Source of the DNA: Petasospora fabianii
Taxonomy: Eukaryota > Ascomycota > Saccharomycetes > Phaffomycetales > Wickerhamomycetaceae
Length of the DNA stretch: 64,000 nucleotides
Assembly: GCA_022641835.1 (NCBI GenBank)
Contig: CP048716.1
Span: 806,001-870,000 of the forward strand
Direction: 5' to 3'
Part shown: positions 9,297-20,513 of the stretch, one piece after another
Layout: every line of letters begins with the position of its first letter
How positions within the stretch are numbered: position 1 is the first letter of the stretch
Translations under genes and position numbers: made by a program
The notes under the pieces: generated by a model
The model's database searches: none
What the model saw: only the letters and a program-made list of their open reading frames with translations
Told to the model about the DNA's origin: nothing

Positions 9297-9601
9297 GAAG
9301 ATCTTACTGAAAAGTGTTTTTTGATTTAAAGTACATAAATGTTTTTGATTTGACGGTTGTAGAGTGGATTGTAGAGCTTCCTTTATAGAGTCTCCTAGTG
9401 TGTATCGATCAAAGGTTTATTGTTTATACTTCTCCCCTTTTGCTTACGTAAGTGTTTTGTTTACATTTCGGGGAGCGGAATATATGCCCGTTTTGGGTTG
9501 AGCTGTGGGCGCTTAACAAAAAAACGACTTCAGAAAAAAAGGACGCGTTAAACATCAACAAGCAAGAGCAAACAACGCCTTCATATAAGACAATTATTAA
9601 T

Positions 9602-9620
9602 ACCGGAACAAACCGGAACA
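9602..9620 (+). promoter_or_regulatory. Tandem ACCGGAACA repeats abutting the Zn2Cys6 gene start
   Basis: ACCGGAACA occurs at 9602-9610 and again at 9612-9620, a 10-bp (one helical turn) spacing, ending exactly at the ATG (9621). Each copy carries a CGG triplet, the half-site bound by Zn2Cys6 proteins, which suggests self-regulation or a leader element. Functional meaning is inference. Confidence 0.4.
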
Positions 9621-12511
9621 ATGGATAACAGGAAGCGAATGAGGAAGCCAGTCGTTTGTACAATCTGCCGCCGCAGAAAGATCCGAGTAAGTTAACGGAG
9701 AAACCGTCTAATGCAGCCGCCGGAGACGCTCGGAGATGATACGAGCCCCCGGATGCTGACAGTACACGCCTACATCCCCTTAGACTAACACATGACCTGC
9801 AGTGCGATAAGATCAAACCAGCATGTACAGCATGTAAAAAGGCTAATATGAGCCATCTGTGCTCTTATGATGATGCGCCGACGTTTGGGTATCTTCAGGA
9901 CCGCCATGGACATCAACAGGGTCAGCATCAGCAACACCATCCTACTGATGTTCTACCACCTTTCTCCTACGGTGCACCTGGTGCCAATGGTGCCAATGGT
10001 GTGATGAGTCAAGATCAGCAGAGCCATCTTCAGCAGCAGCAGATGGCGTACCAGCATCAATTGCAGCAGCAGAGATCTGCCCAACAGGACAGACAGTCCC
10101 AGATGGCGGCTAAGTATGGTGCACGAGCTGGACAACCACTCACTGGGGCATCAGTGAGTCCACAACTTCAAACAACATCATCCTATAACGGTCACTATGC
10201 TACTCCAGCTACAGGATATGGAACACTTCCTCCTCCTTCAAGTCTTGCTCCAATTCATCCACAACAGTTGCCCTCACTTCAACCGATGGCTTTCAGACAT
10301 GGATCTACGGCATCTTGGTCCGTCCCTTCACATGCATCCACGCCGACTGCAGTACAAACTGGAAGTTTCCCTCAACAACAGGCATCATTCCCTCCGCCTC
10401 CTCCTACGATACCATACCAGAACTATCAACCACAGAGTAATGATCCATCCCGTCCATTCCAGTACTACCCACAACCGGATTTCATCCCAGCTCATGTTTC
10501 AAGTGGTAACGGTTATGGCTCGGGTCAGTATGCCCCCTCAGAGCAAACAACGACATATTATCAAAGTGAGGATCATGTATCACCTCCAGTGATTAGGAAT
10601 AAGCAACCGGAGAAGAGTTTCCCTCAATTGATTGAAAATAGATCAGATAACAACATTGATCCAACATTCTATAACCCAGAGGAGATCGTTCATACGCATA
10701 AGGAAAACGTACCACAATCCAAATATCTCAATCTCCCAGCTGACGGTCTCTTTGAGAACAATGCGGTTGCTAAGAAGGATATTTTCCAGACACTATTTTA
10801 CTTCCAATTGCTCAAATACGGTGATTCCCTACCAGAAGAGAAGAAGGCACAGTTCAACAAGGACAGTAGTACTTTTACCAAACTTGCCAAAAACTCTCAT
10901 TACTTCCTTGAGAATTACACCAGGTACAGGAACACGGATCTAAAGAACATCATTGCAGAAATCTCTGAGATTTTACCAAGAAGGAAGTATCTCTGGTTAA
11001 TGCTCGATATGTTCTTTGAGAAAATTGCATTCCCATTCGTTCCAATCATCAACCAGGCACTACTAGAGAAGAACCTCAATATCATCATCGGTCCTAGAGA
11101 TATTGAATCTAATGAAAAAGTCAAACTAACTGTTGACATTGATGACAACACTCAAGTGATCGCTGTTGAATACCTGCTCATGATGATTAGAGTGATTCAA
11201 ACTGTACTATTCACTCTTCTTCACCCAACTGATTCTGAAAAAGTCATCCGTGACAATTGTTCAGCTTCTGACACTTATGACAATTACATCTCTCTTCTCT
11301 TTGTCATTCTCACAAATTGTCAAAACATTGATGTTATTTCTCTTCTCAAGATCTCACACCTTAGAATATTTTATATTCACCATTCATTCATTGGTCCGTC
11401 CGCTGGTGTCGATTGTACACCAGCTTCACTTATGGCCCTGGCAATCTCCACTAGTGTCAACAATTTAAGAGAGACCGGTGGTGATGCCACTCTTATCCAA
11501 TTGTGGTACCATCTATACTACTACTATTACTCAACTTCCACTCTTCGTGGGTTCCCAGTGTTCTTGACCGAAGATTTCTTCCACTTGGAGACATCAGATC
11601 CAATCAAACACAACATGGCCTCCAAAGAGAATCTACATAGTGTTCATGCCAAGCAGATCAATCTCTACACACCTGTCAAGAACATTCTCAACAGACTTCA
11701 TGTATTCACAACAGTATTGACAGTTCCTCTCTTGTACAAATTGATGCATGAGTATAACACAGCATTGGAAAAGCATCAAGGTAAGTTCTCTGACGTCTTG
11801 AAGCTTCCTCCAGATCACTTCCCAAAAATTCTTTACACACTTAATGATCTCACCCACAAGCTTTGCATCTCTAATGTCTATGCGATGTTGCTCATACACT
11901 ATGATAATGTCAACACCACAGATGATTCAGCCAGCTTTGATAAGGCATTGTATGGATTTATTCAAGCGCACATTGATGGTTGGGACGTGATATTCTCGGT
12001 GCTTATGGACTTTGACAAACATTTTAGTTCCGGTGCGGAGTTTTGTTTATTCTCCGTTGCAATTCAAGTGGCTGAGAAGCTCGTGACAGAATCATCATCA
12101 TTCGTGCTCCGTTTTGCATACCATGGCAAGGATAACGTCTCCATTTTAAGATTCTATCTCAACCTCATTGATATGCTTGAAAGTAAGCCGCAGTTGAAAA
12201 ATTACTTTTACGAATGGAGATTGGTTAACAGAATTAGACTGTTCATGCACATAGTCAAGAAGCATATCACTAAGGAGTTGGATCTATTTGCTCTGGACTT
12301 TGACTTCCGTGGTGACCACGTTGTCTTTGAAAATCTTCCTACCAGAGTCACACAAACCACTGAAGAAGAGTGGCTGAAGTTGGATAAGGCATTTGATCAA
12401 TTGAATTCTAGGTTTAAGGACTCTAAGTATAAGGATCTTAAGACTTATGATGACGTTTGGAAAGCTATGGATTTTGAAGAGCCACTCTATGAATTTGCCT
12501 ACTTTGCTTGA
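9621..12511 (+). CDS. Zn2Cys6 fungal transcription factor (two exons)
   Basis: Exon 1 is 9621-9686 and exon 2 is 9803-12511; the intron 9687-9802 (116 nt) has donor GTAAGT, branch GACTAAC and acceptor CTGCAG. The product is 924 aa. The intron falls between codons 22 and 23, inside the zinc cluster; the spliced cluster has Cys13, 16, 23, 30, 33 and 42 (CTICRRRKIRC-D-KIKPACTAC). A Gln/Pro-rich region follows (about 60-220), then the regulatory middle homology region (for example PRRKYLWLMLDMFFEKIAFPF). The N-terminal style (MDxRxRMRKP before the first Cys) recalls Rsc3/Rsc30, but I cannot assign an orthologue. An ATG at 9848 would omit the DNA-binding domain and is unlikely. Targets unknown. 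Confidence 0.88.
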
Positions 12512-12770
12512 TCATCACAAGCCTCTTACTGTTAGTTACATACTTGAGTATCAATTGTACGCACTTACATGCATACTATTCACCTTAATGTAGCTATATT
12601 AGGTAAACGTTGGTTTGTAACATTCAGCGATGACGCTCCACACATAGACCCCTGAAAATACTTCATAGTCTGTGCCTTGACTGTTATACTATATATAATA
12701 GATAACTAGCTATAATAACTCCATCCCCCACACAGTCTGTCAAACACTGATCATAAACAACACAAGCAAG

Positions 12771-12842
12771 TCCGTGATAGTTTAGTGGCTAGAATCTCCG
12801 CTTGTCGCGCGGAGGACCAGGGTTCGATTCCCTGTCGCGGAG
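12771..12842 (+). tRNA. tRNA-Asp (anticodon GTC)
   Basis: 72 nt, intronless. The acceptor TCCGTGA pairs with TCGCGGA, with discriminator G73; anticodon GTC is at 12804-12806 in loop CTTGTCGC; the T-arm is CAGGG-TTCGATT-CCCTG. It is nearly identical to S. cerevisiae tRNA-Asp at both ends. A run of nine T follows two bases after the terminal AGC (polymerase III terminator). Confidence 0.97.
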
Positions 12843-13101
12843 CTTAATTTTTTTTTTGGTCATGACCTCTATCCTCTATTTTTTTTTTGATATGAGTGGA
12901 AAATTGGAGTTCAGTACTTGGTATTGGTTCATTTACTATTTCTAATGGTTATTTAATCACTAGTGAACATCTGGTGTATAGGAAAGCTTCAACACGAGGC
13001 TATTCGAACTAAAGGTAAATACCCACTCTCAAGGTTCTACGACTCTTATAACCTATAATTGAAAATGTCATGACAAATGCTAATTCTTTTGTTTGTTGTT
13101 T

Positions 13102-15456
13102 CTAAACAACCTTCGCCATCTCCTCCAATGAGTAGTCAAGAATGAAACTCTGCTCAATTAGTCCATCAACACGGGCATAATGACGCTCGTTGTACGGCAC
13201 AAGAGAGTCAACGTACTGCATCAACCCTGGGATCTCAATAAGTCTCTCAGCATCAAATGTCTGTAACAGTGCACTGATGAGCTTCTGTGCAACCTGGAAG
13301 AAACGTGCGTTAACATTCCACGTTCTAGCACGTTTGAAAAGCAATAGGATCTGATCATCGTTGAGTGTCTTGATCATAGCATCCAATTCTTCACCCAAAA
13401 CGGACTCATCACCTTCTGGACAAGAAGCAATGGAGCTTTTCAAGACGTTGTATAGCCTCATAGGCTGGTCAAGTGTCAATGCCAACAAGAAGGCTTCACC
13501 CCATTTACCTGCTTGAATATAGTTTTGCAAACTCTGCTCTTGCTCAACTCTAAGTTTGGCAGCCTCCTCTTCTTCTCTGTTAACTTCCTCAGTGTTATCA
13601 ACCCAAAGCTGGAAAACACCATCAGCATCAGCAGTGACAAACTCTGCACCATTTTCCTTTGTCACCAAAGCCCAGATTCTATTAGCATGCTTATCCAAAG
13701 TCTGAATACATTCACCAGTTGAGATGTCCCAAATCTTGATCAATCCATCAGCACCTGTAGAGATGACTTGCTTCTCACCGTTAAGGAACTCAGCTCTCTG
13801 AACAGCATTAGTATGACCTTCAAATGTCTTCATACAAGAGAAATCTGTAAGAGACCACTGCTTCAAAGTCTTATCACCAGATGATGTGATCAAGGACTTA
13901 TCATAGACACTAAAGCGAACATCCCACAAACCACGCTTATGACCCTTCAAGAGGCCAACCACTTCACCGGACTCCAAGTCCCACACTTTAGCAGTCTTAT
14001 CATACGATGCAGTAGCAAAGAACTGATCATTCGGAGAGATGTCAAGACCGTTAATGTCCTTATCATGGGCTCTTCTTGTGTAATCCGAGGTCTTGATCAG
14101 GTACGGAAGCTCATCGGACTCCTTCTGCTTTGGCACTTTCCACTTCTTCACTGTAAGGTCAGAAGATGCAGTGAGGATGAATTTTGGTGTGCCTTCAAAT
14201 GTTCTTTGGATTGACACAGCAGAGACAGAGGCAGAATGACCTTGGAAAACTGCATAGATCTCAAACTCACCTTCATCTTCATTCCAATGCCAGAGACGAG
14301 CTTCGTTATCCTTACCAGCAGTGGCGATCCAAAGGCCATCAAGAGAGGCATCAACGGCATTCAACAGATCTGTGTGGCCCTCGAGGATGGACACATCAAG
14401 TGGTGTGTTGATTGGATCCACGATACGAAGAGCTGGAGAATTGGTGGCAAGTGCAAGAAGAGAACGATGTGGACCACAGTACTTCATATCGGCAATTGTA
14501 CCGTGATTACCGGCGATAGTTCTTTCAATTGGGATCTCCATATCTTCCTCGACACCTGTTGTATCAATTTCAACGAGTGTTTGATCACTGTAGACAACGA
14601 ATTTGGTCTGGTGATCCGTGGGCAGGACACCTATAACGAGAAGCTCTTCGAGTGGTTGCTTTGTGGTTGTAATCACTTTTCCTGTTGAGAGGTTCCACAC
14701 TTTCATAATACCATCACCACCGGCAGTGTATATCAGATTTTCATCAGTTTCACCAATGAATCCAACAGCTTCGACTTGCTGTTGAGTTGAGAGTGTCTTC
14801 TTAGTTTTCCAACGCTGCATGTCCCACGAGATGACAACATCATCACGACCACCACTGATCATGACACCATCCTGGAATGCCAAGCCTCTCACGGCGTTTG
14901 TATGCTCATCCAATGTGGCTATAGCTTTTCTCTTGACGAGATCCCAAATCTTGATTAAACCGTGAGTATCACCAGAAGCCAAGATCCATTTCGATGAGTT
15001 GAGGACACCATAGAAACAGAGTGCAGAGACTGTGGTACCGTGACCCTTTAGAGAATGAGTTACGAATCCGTTCTCGATATCATAGACAATAACACTACCA
15101 TCGGAGCAACCGAGGGCAAACAATGTCGATGTGGAATCAGCTGCACAGACATAAGCTGGGGATGGTAATCTGTGAGCCTTGACACATTCACCAGATGCGA
15201 CGGAAAAGATGCGAAGTTGTTGACTTTGTGACACGACACCGAGGTAAGCACCATCCGGTGTGATCTGCATACATGTGATAGCCTCTCCATCACCTTCTAT
15301 ACGATGTAAGATTGTATTTGTATCCAAATCTGTAATGACGATGTCCTCCACAACGGCTGTGGCAAGAAGATTACCATCCAGCGAGAGCGTCGCAAGAGCT
15401 CCACCCACGTAAAAAGGTGTCAACTCTGTAGATGTGTATGTCGTCTTGAGTGACAT
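13102..15456 (-). CDS. UTP13: UtpB subunit Utp13, small-subunit processome
   Basis: 784 aa (S. cerevisiae 817). WD40 protein of the UtpB complex needed for early 18S pre-rRNA processing in the nucleolus. Two seven-bladed propellers cover residues 1 to about 640; the N-terminus reads SLKTTYTSTELTPFYVGGA, then DSTSTLFALGCSDGSVIVYD and ASGDTHGLIKIWDLVKRK, close to yeast Utp13. The C-terminal Utp13 helical domain (about 645-784) begins near LRVEQEQSLQNYIQAGKWGE. Start: the only plausible ATG, with A-rich leader. A weak PAC-like element (AGCGATGGGC on the coding strand, 15561-15570) lies about 105 bp upstream. It is one of two UTP genes in this window. Confidence 0.95.
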   Translation of the reverse strand: MSLKTTYTSTELTPFYVGGALATLSLDGNLLATAVVEDIVITDLDTNTILHRIEGDGEAITCMQITPDGAYLGVVSQSQQLRIFSVASGECVKAHRLPSPAYVCAADSTSTLFALGCSDGSVIVYDIENGFVTHSLKGHGTTVSALCFYGVLNSSKWILASGDTHGLIKIWDLVKRKAIATLDEHTNAVRGLAFQDGVMISGGRDDVVISWDMQRWKTKKTLSTQQQVEAVGFIGETDENLIYTAGGDGIMKVWNLSTGKVITTTKQPLEELLVIGVLPTDHQTKFVVYSDQTLVEIDTTGVEEDMEIPIERTIAGNHGTIADMKYCGPHRSLLALATNSPALRIVDPINTPLDVSILEGHTDLLNAVDASLDGLWIATAGKDNEARLWHWNEDEGEFEIYAVFQGHSASVSAVSIQRTFEGTPKFILTASSDLTVKKWKVPKQKESDELPYLIKTSDYTRRAHDKDINGLDISPNDQFFATASYDKTAKVWDLESGEVVGLLKGHKRGLWDVRFSVYDKSLITSSGDKTLKQWSLTDFSCMKTFEGHTNAVQRAEFLNGEKQVISTGADGLIKIWDISTGECIQTLDKHANRIWALVTKENGAEFVTADADGVFQLWVDNTEEVNREEEEAAKLRVEQEQSLQNYIQAGKWGEAFLLALTLDQPMRLYNVLKSSIASCPEGDESVLGEELDAMIKTLNDDQILLLFKRARTWNVNARFFQVAQKLISALLQTFDAERLIEIPGLMQYVDSLVPYNERHYARVDGLIEQSFILDYSLEEMAKVV

Positions 15457-15778
15457 TGTAAATGTATGTGAGACTGTGAGTTGGGCTTTACAAGTTTAAA
15501 GAGTAAAAGAGACAGAAGTAGAGGTTTACAAGAAGCTCACTCAAAAAAAAATTCGAGCGCGCCCATCGCTATATACCTATTACGGTAGTTTCCTCTTTGG
15601 GGAGTTTTGAGAGATCATAAGCTTGACTTCTCTCATTACCACTATTAATCGGAGAAATTTTGTTGTGCTCTATCTCAAGTAAGCTGTCCAGATGTCCAAT
15701 TCAGTATATTCAAGTATCCCCACCTAAAAAGTGTCAGGGTGTGAGCCATCATTTATATGTACAAGCTCCTTCCGTTCT

Positions 15779-16230
15779 TCAAATCTTCTCATCACTGTCC
15801 ACTGTGGAGGTTCTCATGTTATTCTGATTCTGTGCCCAGCACTTTCTGAATGCTTCCATCTGGGTTGTTTGTTAGTAGAAAGTCAACTGATAAATCTATC
15901 ATACTAGGTTAATCTATAATCATCAGTCTTTAAACTGATAGATAGACTTACTTCCTTGGTGCACTGTCTCCAATCTCCAGTGTCTGCGTGACATAGCGTC
16001 AGCTTAAGATTTTCATCTGAGTATTTGGTTTAGTATGAGTTATTGGATGGTTCTTAGATAGAATTGAAACATACCAGCACATCCCGTCTTATTAATACGT
16101 TTGTCCCTAATCATAAGAGGTTAGCTTGTGTCTTGAGCAATGAGAGTTGTCAGCCCACATACCATTCATCAGGTTCGTCGTCATCGACCTCCACCTCTGT
16201 CTGCTTGTTTGTGTCGGGCACTGTGCTCAT
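15779..16230 (-). CDS. COA4: Cytochrome oxidase assembly factor Coa4, twin CX9C (four exons)
   Basis: Exons 16163-16230, 16075-16106, 15952-16016 and 15779-15859; introns of 56, 58 and 92 nt with donors GTATGT, GTATGT, GTAAGT and acceptors TTAG, CTCAG, CCCAG; branch sites GCTAAC, TACTAAA and TACTAAC. The spliced product is 81 aa. It reads through DEPDEWDKRINKTGC, then CADENLKLTLC and CTKEMEAFRKC, the two CX9C motifs, and ends RTSTVDSDEKI; yeast Coa4 has the same DPDEWDKRI...TGC...DWRQC...EMxLFRKCW...VSTVD order. Coa4 acts in the mitochondrial intermembrane space in complex IV assembly, imported by Mia40. Three introns in 82 codons is exceptional for a budding yeast. Every join preserves frame and homology. 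Confidence 0.93.
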
Positions 16231-16832
16231 GATTAATCTCTGTATCTGCTCGGTGGCAATACTGTATGACAACCACAAGAGATCAAGACAAATCTGATTA
16301 TTTGTTCATGTTCATGTTCATATCACTGCGCGAGCACGTCCCTCGAATTTATCATGTCTTCTCCTAAAACAGTAATATTTCCAGATCGGGATATTTTTCC
16401 ACTTGGCGCCGATCCAAATCGCCGGCCAAAAAAAGGCGCCAGCAAAACTGCCCACAACACGTCAACAAACAGTTGTTCTTTTCTTGTTCATAACGGCTAA
16501 ACTCGCAATTGTTGGCACAAAGGCTTTGCTCTGACCTTTCCATACGTTTCTCCCTTTAAGACTTTGCTTATCTGAGTGCTTCGTCCTCCTTGTTCGTTGC
16601 CATTACCGCCCAACAGCCACTGCCACTGCCAGCCGTCCGCCCTTTGAACAGCTGTCAACATCACACATACGCGTCAATCGATCTCCACATCGTGACAGTC
16701 ATATCAGATCAGCTGACCATTATCTCTGTCTGAATACCTTCGTGGCTCTCTACACAGTCAGGTGAACATTTCACGTAATCTGACTTGATATTGTTCGTCG
16801 TTCTGCCTATTGCCTTTATCACGATCTGAACA
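16231..16832. other. Divergent promoter interval COA4 / SEC31
   Basis: 602 bp. Two GGCGCC palindromes (16405-16410 and 16435-16440) flank a GCCGGCC core, a compact GC-rich patch in an AT-rich setting. The SEC31-proximal part is pyrimidine-rich. No gene or RNA was recognised. Confidence 0.45.
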
Positions 16833-19800
16833 ATGGTGAAACTCAACGAGATTCAGCATACCGCCACATTTGCCTGGTCAAATGACTCGATCCCAGTGCT
16901 TGCCACCGGTACATCTGCTGGTGTTATCGATGATGACTTCTCATCATCCTCAACGTTGTCGTTCCACTCTCTTTACAAGCGTGAGCCGCTCTTGTCCGTT
17001 GATGCTGATGCCAAGTTCCATGACTTGGACTGGTCCCAGAATAAGACACTCATCGCTGGTGCTCTAGACAACGGCTCAATTCAGTTCTGGAATACTGAGA
17101 AGCTCGCTTCCGATAACACAGTGACATCTGTCGCTACGGGATCAAAGCACACAGGTGCAATCAAGTCGATTCAGTTCAACCCAATCCAGCATAACGTTCT
17201 TGCATCTGGTGGTGCAAACAGTGAGATCTACATTTGGGATACCGCTAAATTGACCAACTTGGCTCCATTCGCACCAGGTACTGCCATGACACCAATGGAT
17301 ACAGTAACATCCGTCTCTTGGAACAAGTCCGTCAGCCACATCTTTGCCGCTGCTGGCTCGGCCGGCTACACATCCATCTGGGATTTAAAGTCTAAGAAAG
17401 AAGTCTTGCATCTCACATACACATCTCAGTCCGGATCTCGTGCCACTTTATCGACTGTTGCCTGGCACCCAAGTCAAAGTACCAAGCTCATCACTGCATC
17501 TGAGTCTGATGGTGTTCCACTCATCTTGACATGGGACTTGAGAAACTCCAATGCTCCAGAGCAAATCCTCGAAGGTCATAAAAAGGGTGTTCTTTCACTT
17601 GATTGGAATGCTAGGGACCCTACATTGCTTTTGTCCTGTGGTAAAGACAACACCACCATTTTGTGGAACCCAATTTCTGGTGAAAAATTGGCTCAGTACC
17701 CAACTACTGCTAACTGGGCTTTTAAGACGAGATTTGCCCCAAGAGCTCCAGATGTCTTTGCCACTTCCAGTTTCGACAAGAAGGTTGTCATCCAAACTCT
17801 TCAGGACACTTCACCACCTGTCAACAGTAGAATCCACTCCACTACTGACAATGACTTTTGGAGTCAGATCTCCACCACTGAGACACAACAACCAGAATAC
17901 TTTGTCAAACAGGCTCCAAACTGGTTTGGTCGCCATTCTTCCGTTGCATTCGGCTTTGGTGGTAAGATTGTCACTGTTTCTCAAACTGGTGAAAAGACCT
18001 CCGAGGTCAAGGTCAATAAGGCACCATTACCAGGCTCAGCCACTAATGACAAATTGACCAACGCTTTGAACTCTGGTGACTTCAAGCCTATCATTGAGAC
18101 CCGTTTAGGAGAATCCTTTGATGGTATAAACAAGGCCGATTGGGAGTTGTTGGACAGCTTGGACAGCACCACTGACGTCTTTGAAAAGTTTGTTGCATTG
18201 AACTTGTCTGATGATGACGAACCACCAGTCACTAAGGAGACTGAAAAGACCGGTGAGGACTTCTTCACAGATTTGAACCAGCATCCAATTTACTCTCCAA
18301 CAGGTGAATTCAAGCTCTCCAAGGAGAACAAGGGTCTCACAGAAGCCTTGTTGTCAAAGAACTTGAACAAGGCTGTCGATATCTCCTTGAATGAGGACAA
18401 GTTGATTGAGGCTCTCATTATTGCCCTGAATGGTCCACAAGAACTCAAAGACAAGGTGACAAACTTCTACTTCAATAAGTTTGGTGCTAAGGATTCTTGT
18501 GCTCGTTTGTTGTATTCTGTCTCATCTAACAACGTCTCTGACTTGGTTGAGAATGGTGATGTTGCCAACTGGAGAGAAATTGGTACTGCCATCAAGACTT
18601 ACGCTGCTTCTACAGAGGTCTCCAAGGCTCAATTCGCCACTTTGGGTGACAGAATCCTCGCTGCTGACCCAGTCAAGAACCGTCAGGACTCTGTTGCTGC
18701 ATACATCAACGCATCTGCCTTGGATAAGGTTGCTGAGATTTGGAACTCTGAGTTGAAGACATTGGAGGAAAAGATCCTCGAGACTAAGAAGACATCTGTC
18801 TACGATGCTCACTTTGCTTCCTTGTCTGAGTTTGTTGAGAAGTTCAGTGCCTACAGATCCAAACTCAACTTGGATGCTCCAATCTCTGAGAAGAGTTCGA
18901 CTTTGTCCACTATCTTGGAGTACATCAACATCATCTCCACAAACGGTCAATTCGAATTGGCTTCCAAGTTCTTGTCATTGTTGCCAAGCGATGTCCCAGC
19001 TGTGAAACTTGAACAAGAGCGTATCGCTAAGGCTACCGGTGTGAAAAAGACACAAGCTGCTACTACCGCTACTTCAACAAGAAAGACCGCTAGTAATCGC
19101 TATGGTTCCATGGCTGCTCCATCTGCTCCTGGATTTTCGGGTATCCCACCTGCTCAGCCAATCCAGACACAGATTCCAAAGCCAGTTTCCAACAACCCAT
19201 ACCTTCCAAACGCTGGTGTTGCACCATCCGTTCCAGTTGCTACACCATCTTATGGTTACCAGCCAGTGACACAGTCCCCATATGCTCAAAAGGCTCCATT
19301 GTATGGTCAGCCAACTTCCGCAGCTCCAACAAACCCATACATGCCAGCTAGTGCTGCTCAGACCCCGGCTGCTGCTCCAGTTGCTGTTCCACCTCCACCA
19401 AAGGCTAGAAAGAATGAGACTGATGGATGGAATGACTTGCCTTCTACATTCCATCAACAACCAGCTCGCCGCTCTACACCTGCTGCTGTTGGGTCACCAT
19501 CTGCCAACGGTTCATCTGCATCTCCATCTCAGAAACCAGCACTAAGTCGTACCGCTTCATATGCCAGTGCTCCACAGATGCCTCCTCCACCAAGATCCGT
19601 GTCCAGAACCAGAAAGACGCCAACTTTACCAGAGGCTAAGCCTGCTCCACAGCCAACGAATCGTTATGCCCCAGCTTCTCCGCAACCAAATATTCCAGCA
19701 TTGAACGGCCTCCCTGGTGTTGGTAACGGATTTGCTGCTCCACCTCCACCAAATGGTGCTACTCCATCAGCTCCTCCAAAGAACCCATACGCTCCAGCTC

Positions 19801-20513
19801 CAGGCTCTACCCCAGCTGTTTCAACATCCAATAACGCATATGCTCCACCGCAGATGGCTGCTCCACCGGTTTCCAACCCATATGGTGTCCCACCTCCATC
19901 ACAGACCCCTGTTTCTGCCCCACCAGTAAACAACCCATATGCTCCAACCCAGGCACCACAGGCTCCTTCTCCATCCCCATACGCCTCACAGCAGAACTAT
20001 GGTGCTCCAGTTCAACCACCTGCATTCAGTGCCCCACCAGTTGCATCTGCTCCTCCAAGGGGTCCTGCTGCCCCTCCAAAGGGTCCAGCTGCTCCACCAA
20101 AGGGACCAGCTTCCACACCATCTGCTGCTCCAACATCTGCACAGCAGCCTGCTAAAGAGAAGTATCCAGCCGGTGATCGTTCCCACATCCCATCCGATCA
20201 GGTGGGCATTTATGAGGGCTTGAACTCTGTCTATGTAAACTCGAAGAGTGGTATTCCAGAACAGTACACCAAGCAGTTCTTGGATGCTGGTAAGAGACTT
20301 GACATCTTGTATGACCATTTGAACAACCAGGAGTTGAGCGCTGGCTCTATTGATTTGCTTGGACAAATCTCTGCTGCTCTTCAAGGTAAGGACTTTGGTA
20401 ATGCCATGAACTTGCACCTTCAGCTCATGACTTCTCACAGTGATGAGACAGGTCACTGGGCTTTGGGTGTCAAGAAGCTCATTCAGTTCGCTGAGGCCGC
20501 CTTGTCGTCTTGA
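16833..20513 (+). CDS. SEC31: COPII outer-coat subunit Sec31
   Basis: 1226 aa (S. cerevisiae 1273). Forms the outer cage of COPII vesicles with Sec13 and stimulates Sar1 GTPase at ER exit sites. Residues 1 to about 330 are WD40 repeats (MVKLNEIQHTATFAWSND start, as in fungal Sec31); about 340-420 is the Sec13-binding blade region (WFGRHSSVAFGFGGK); about 470-740 is the alpha-solenoid dimer domain (SCARLLYSVSSNNVSDLVEN); about 790-1120 is a Pro/Ala/Tyr-rich linker with NPYxP and PPKGPA repeats; the last 100 residues form the helical C-domain. The CTG codon at 18426-18428 falls on a conserved leucine (ALIIAL-N), supporting CUG = Leu. It lies upstream of VPS41 on the same strand. Confidence 0.97.
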   Translation: MVKLNEIQHTATFAWSNDSIPVLATGTSAGVIDDDFSSSSTLSFHSLYKREPLLSVDADAKFHDLDWSQNKTLIAGALDNGSIQFWNTEKLASDNTVTSVATGSKHTGAIKSIQFNPIQHNVLASGGANSEIYIWDTAKLTNLAPFAPGTAMTPMDTVTSVSWNKSVSHIFAAAGSAGYTSIWDLKSKKEVLHLTYTSQSGSRATLSTVAWHPSQSTKLITASESDGVPLILTWDLRNSNAPEQILEGHKKGVLSLDWNARDPTLLLSCGKDNTTILWNPISGEKLAQYPTTANWAFKTRFAPRAPDVFATSSFDKKVVIQTLQDTSPPVNSRIHSTTDNDFWSQISTTETQQPEYFVKQAPNWFGRHSSVAFGFGGKIVTVSQTGEKTSEVKVNKAPLPGSATNDKLTNALNSGDFKPIIETRLGESFDGINKADWELLDSLDSTTDVFEKFVALNLSDDDEPPVTKETEKTGEDFFTDLNQHPIYSPTGEFKLSKENKGLTEALLSKNLNKAVDISLNEDKLIEALIIALNGPQELKDKVTNFYFNKFGAKDSCARLLYSVSSNNVSDLVENGDVANWREIGTAIKTYAASTEVSKAQFATLGDRILAADPVKNRQDSVAAYINASALDKVAEIWNSELKTLEEKILETKKTSVYDAHFASLSEFVEKFSAYRSKLNLDAPISEKSSTLSTILEYINIISTNGQFELASKFLSLLPSDVPAVKLEQERIAKATGVKKTQAATTATSTRKTASNRYGSMAAPSAPGFSGIPPAQPIQTQIPKPVSNNPYLPNAGVAPSVPVATPSYGYQPVTQSPYAQKAPLYGQPTSAAPTNPYMPASAAQTPAAAPVAVPPPPKARKNETDGWNDLPSTFHQQPARRSTPAAVGSPSANGSSASPSQKPALSRTASYASAPQMPPPPRSVSRTRKTPTLPEAKPAPQPTNRYAPASPQPNIPALNGLPGVGNGFAAPPPPNGATPSAPPKNPYAPAPGSTPAVSTSNNAYAPPQMAAPPVSNPYGVPPPSQTPVSAPPVNNPYAPTQAPQAPSPSPYASQQNYGAPVQPPAFSAPPVASAPPRGPAAPPKGPAAPPKGPASTPSAAPTSAQQPAKEKYPAGDRSHIPSDQVGIYEGLNSVYVNSKSGIPEQYTKQFLDAGKRLDILYDHLNNQELSAGSIDLLGQISAALQGKDFGNAMNLHLQLMTSHSDETGHWALGVKKLIQFAEAALSS

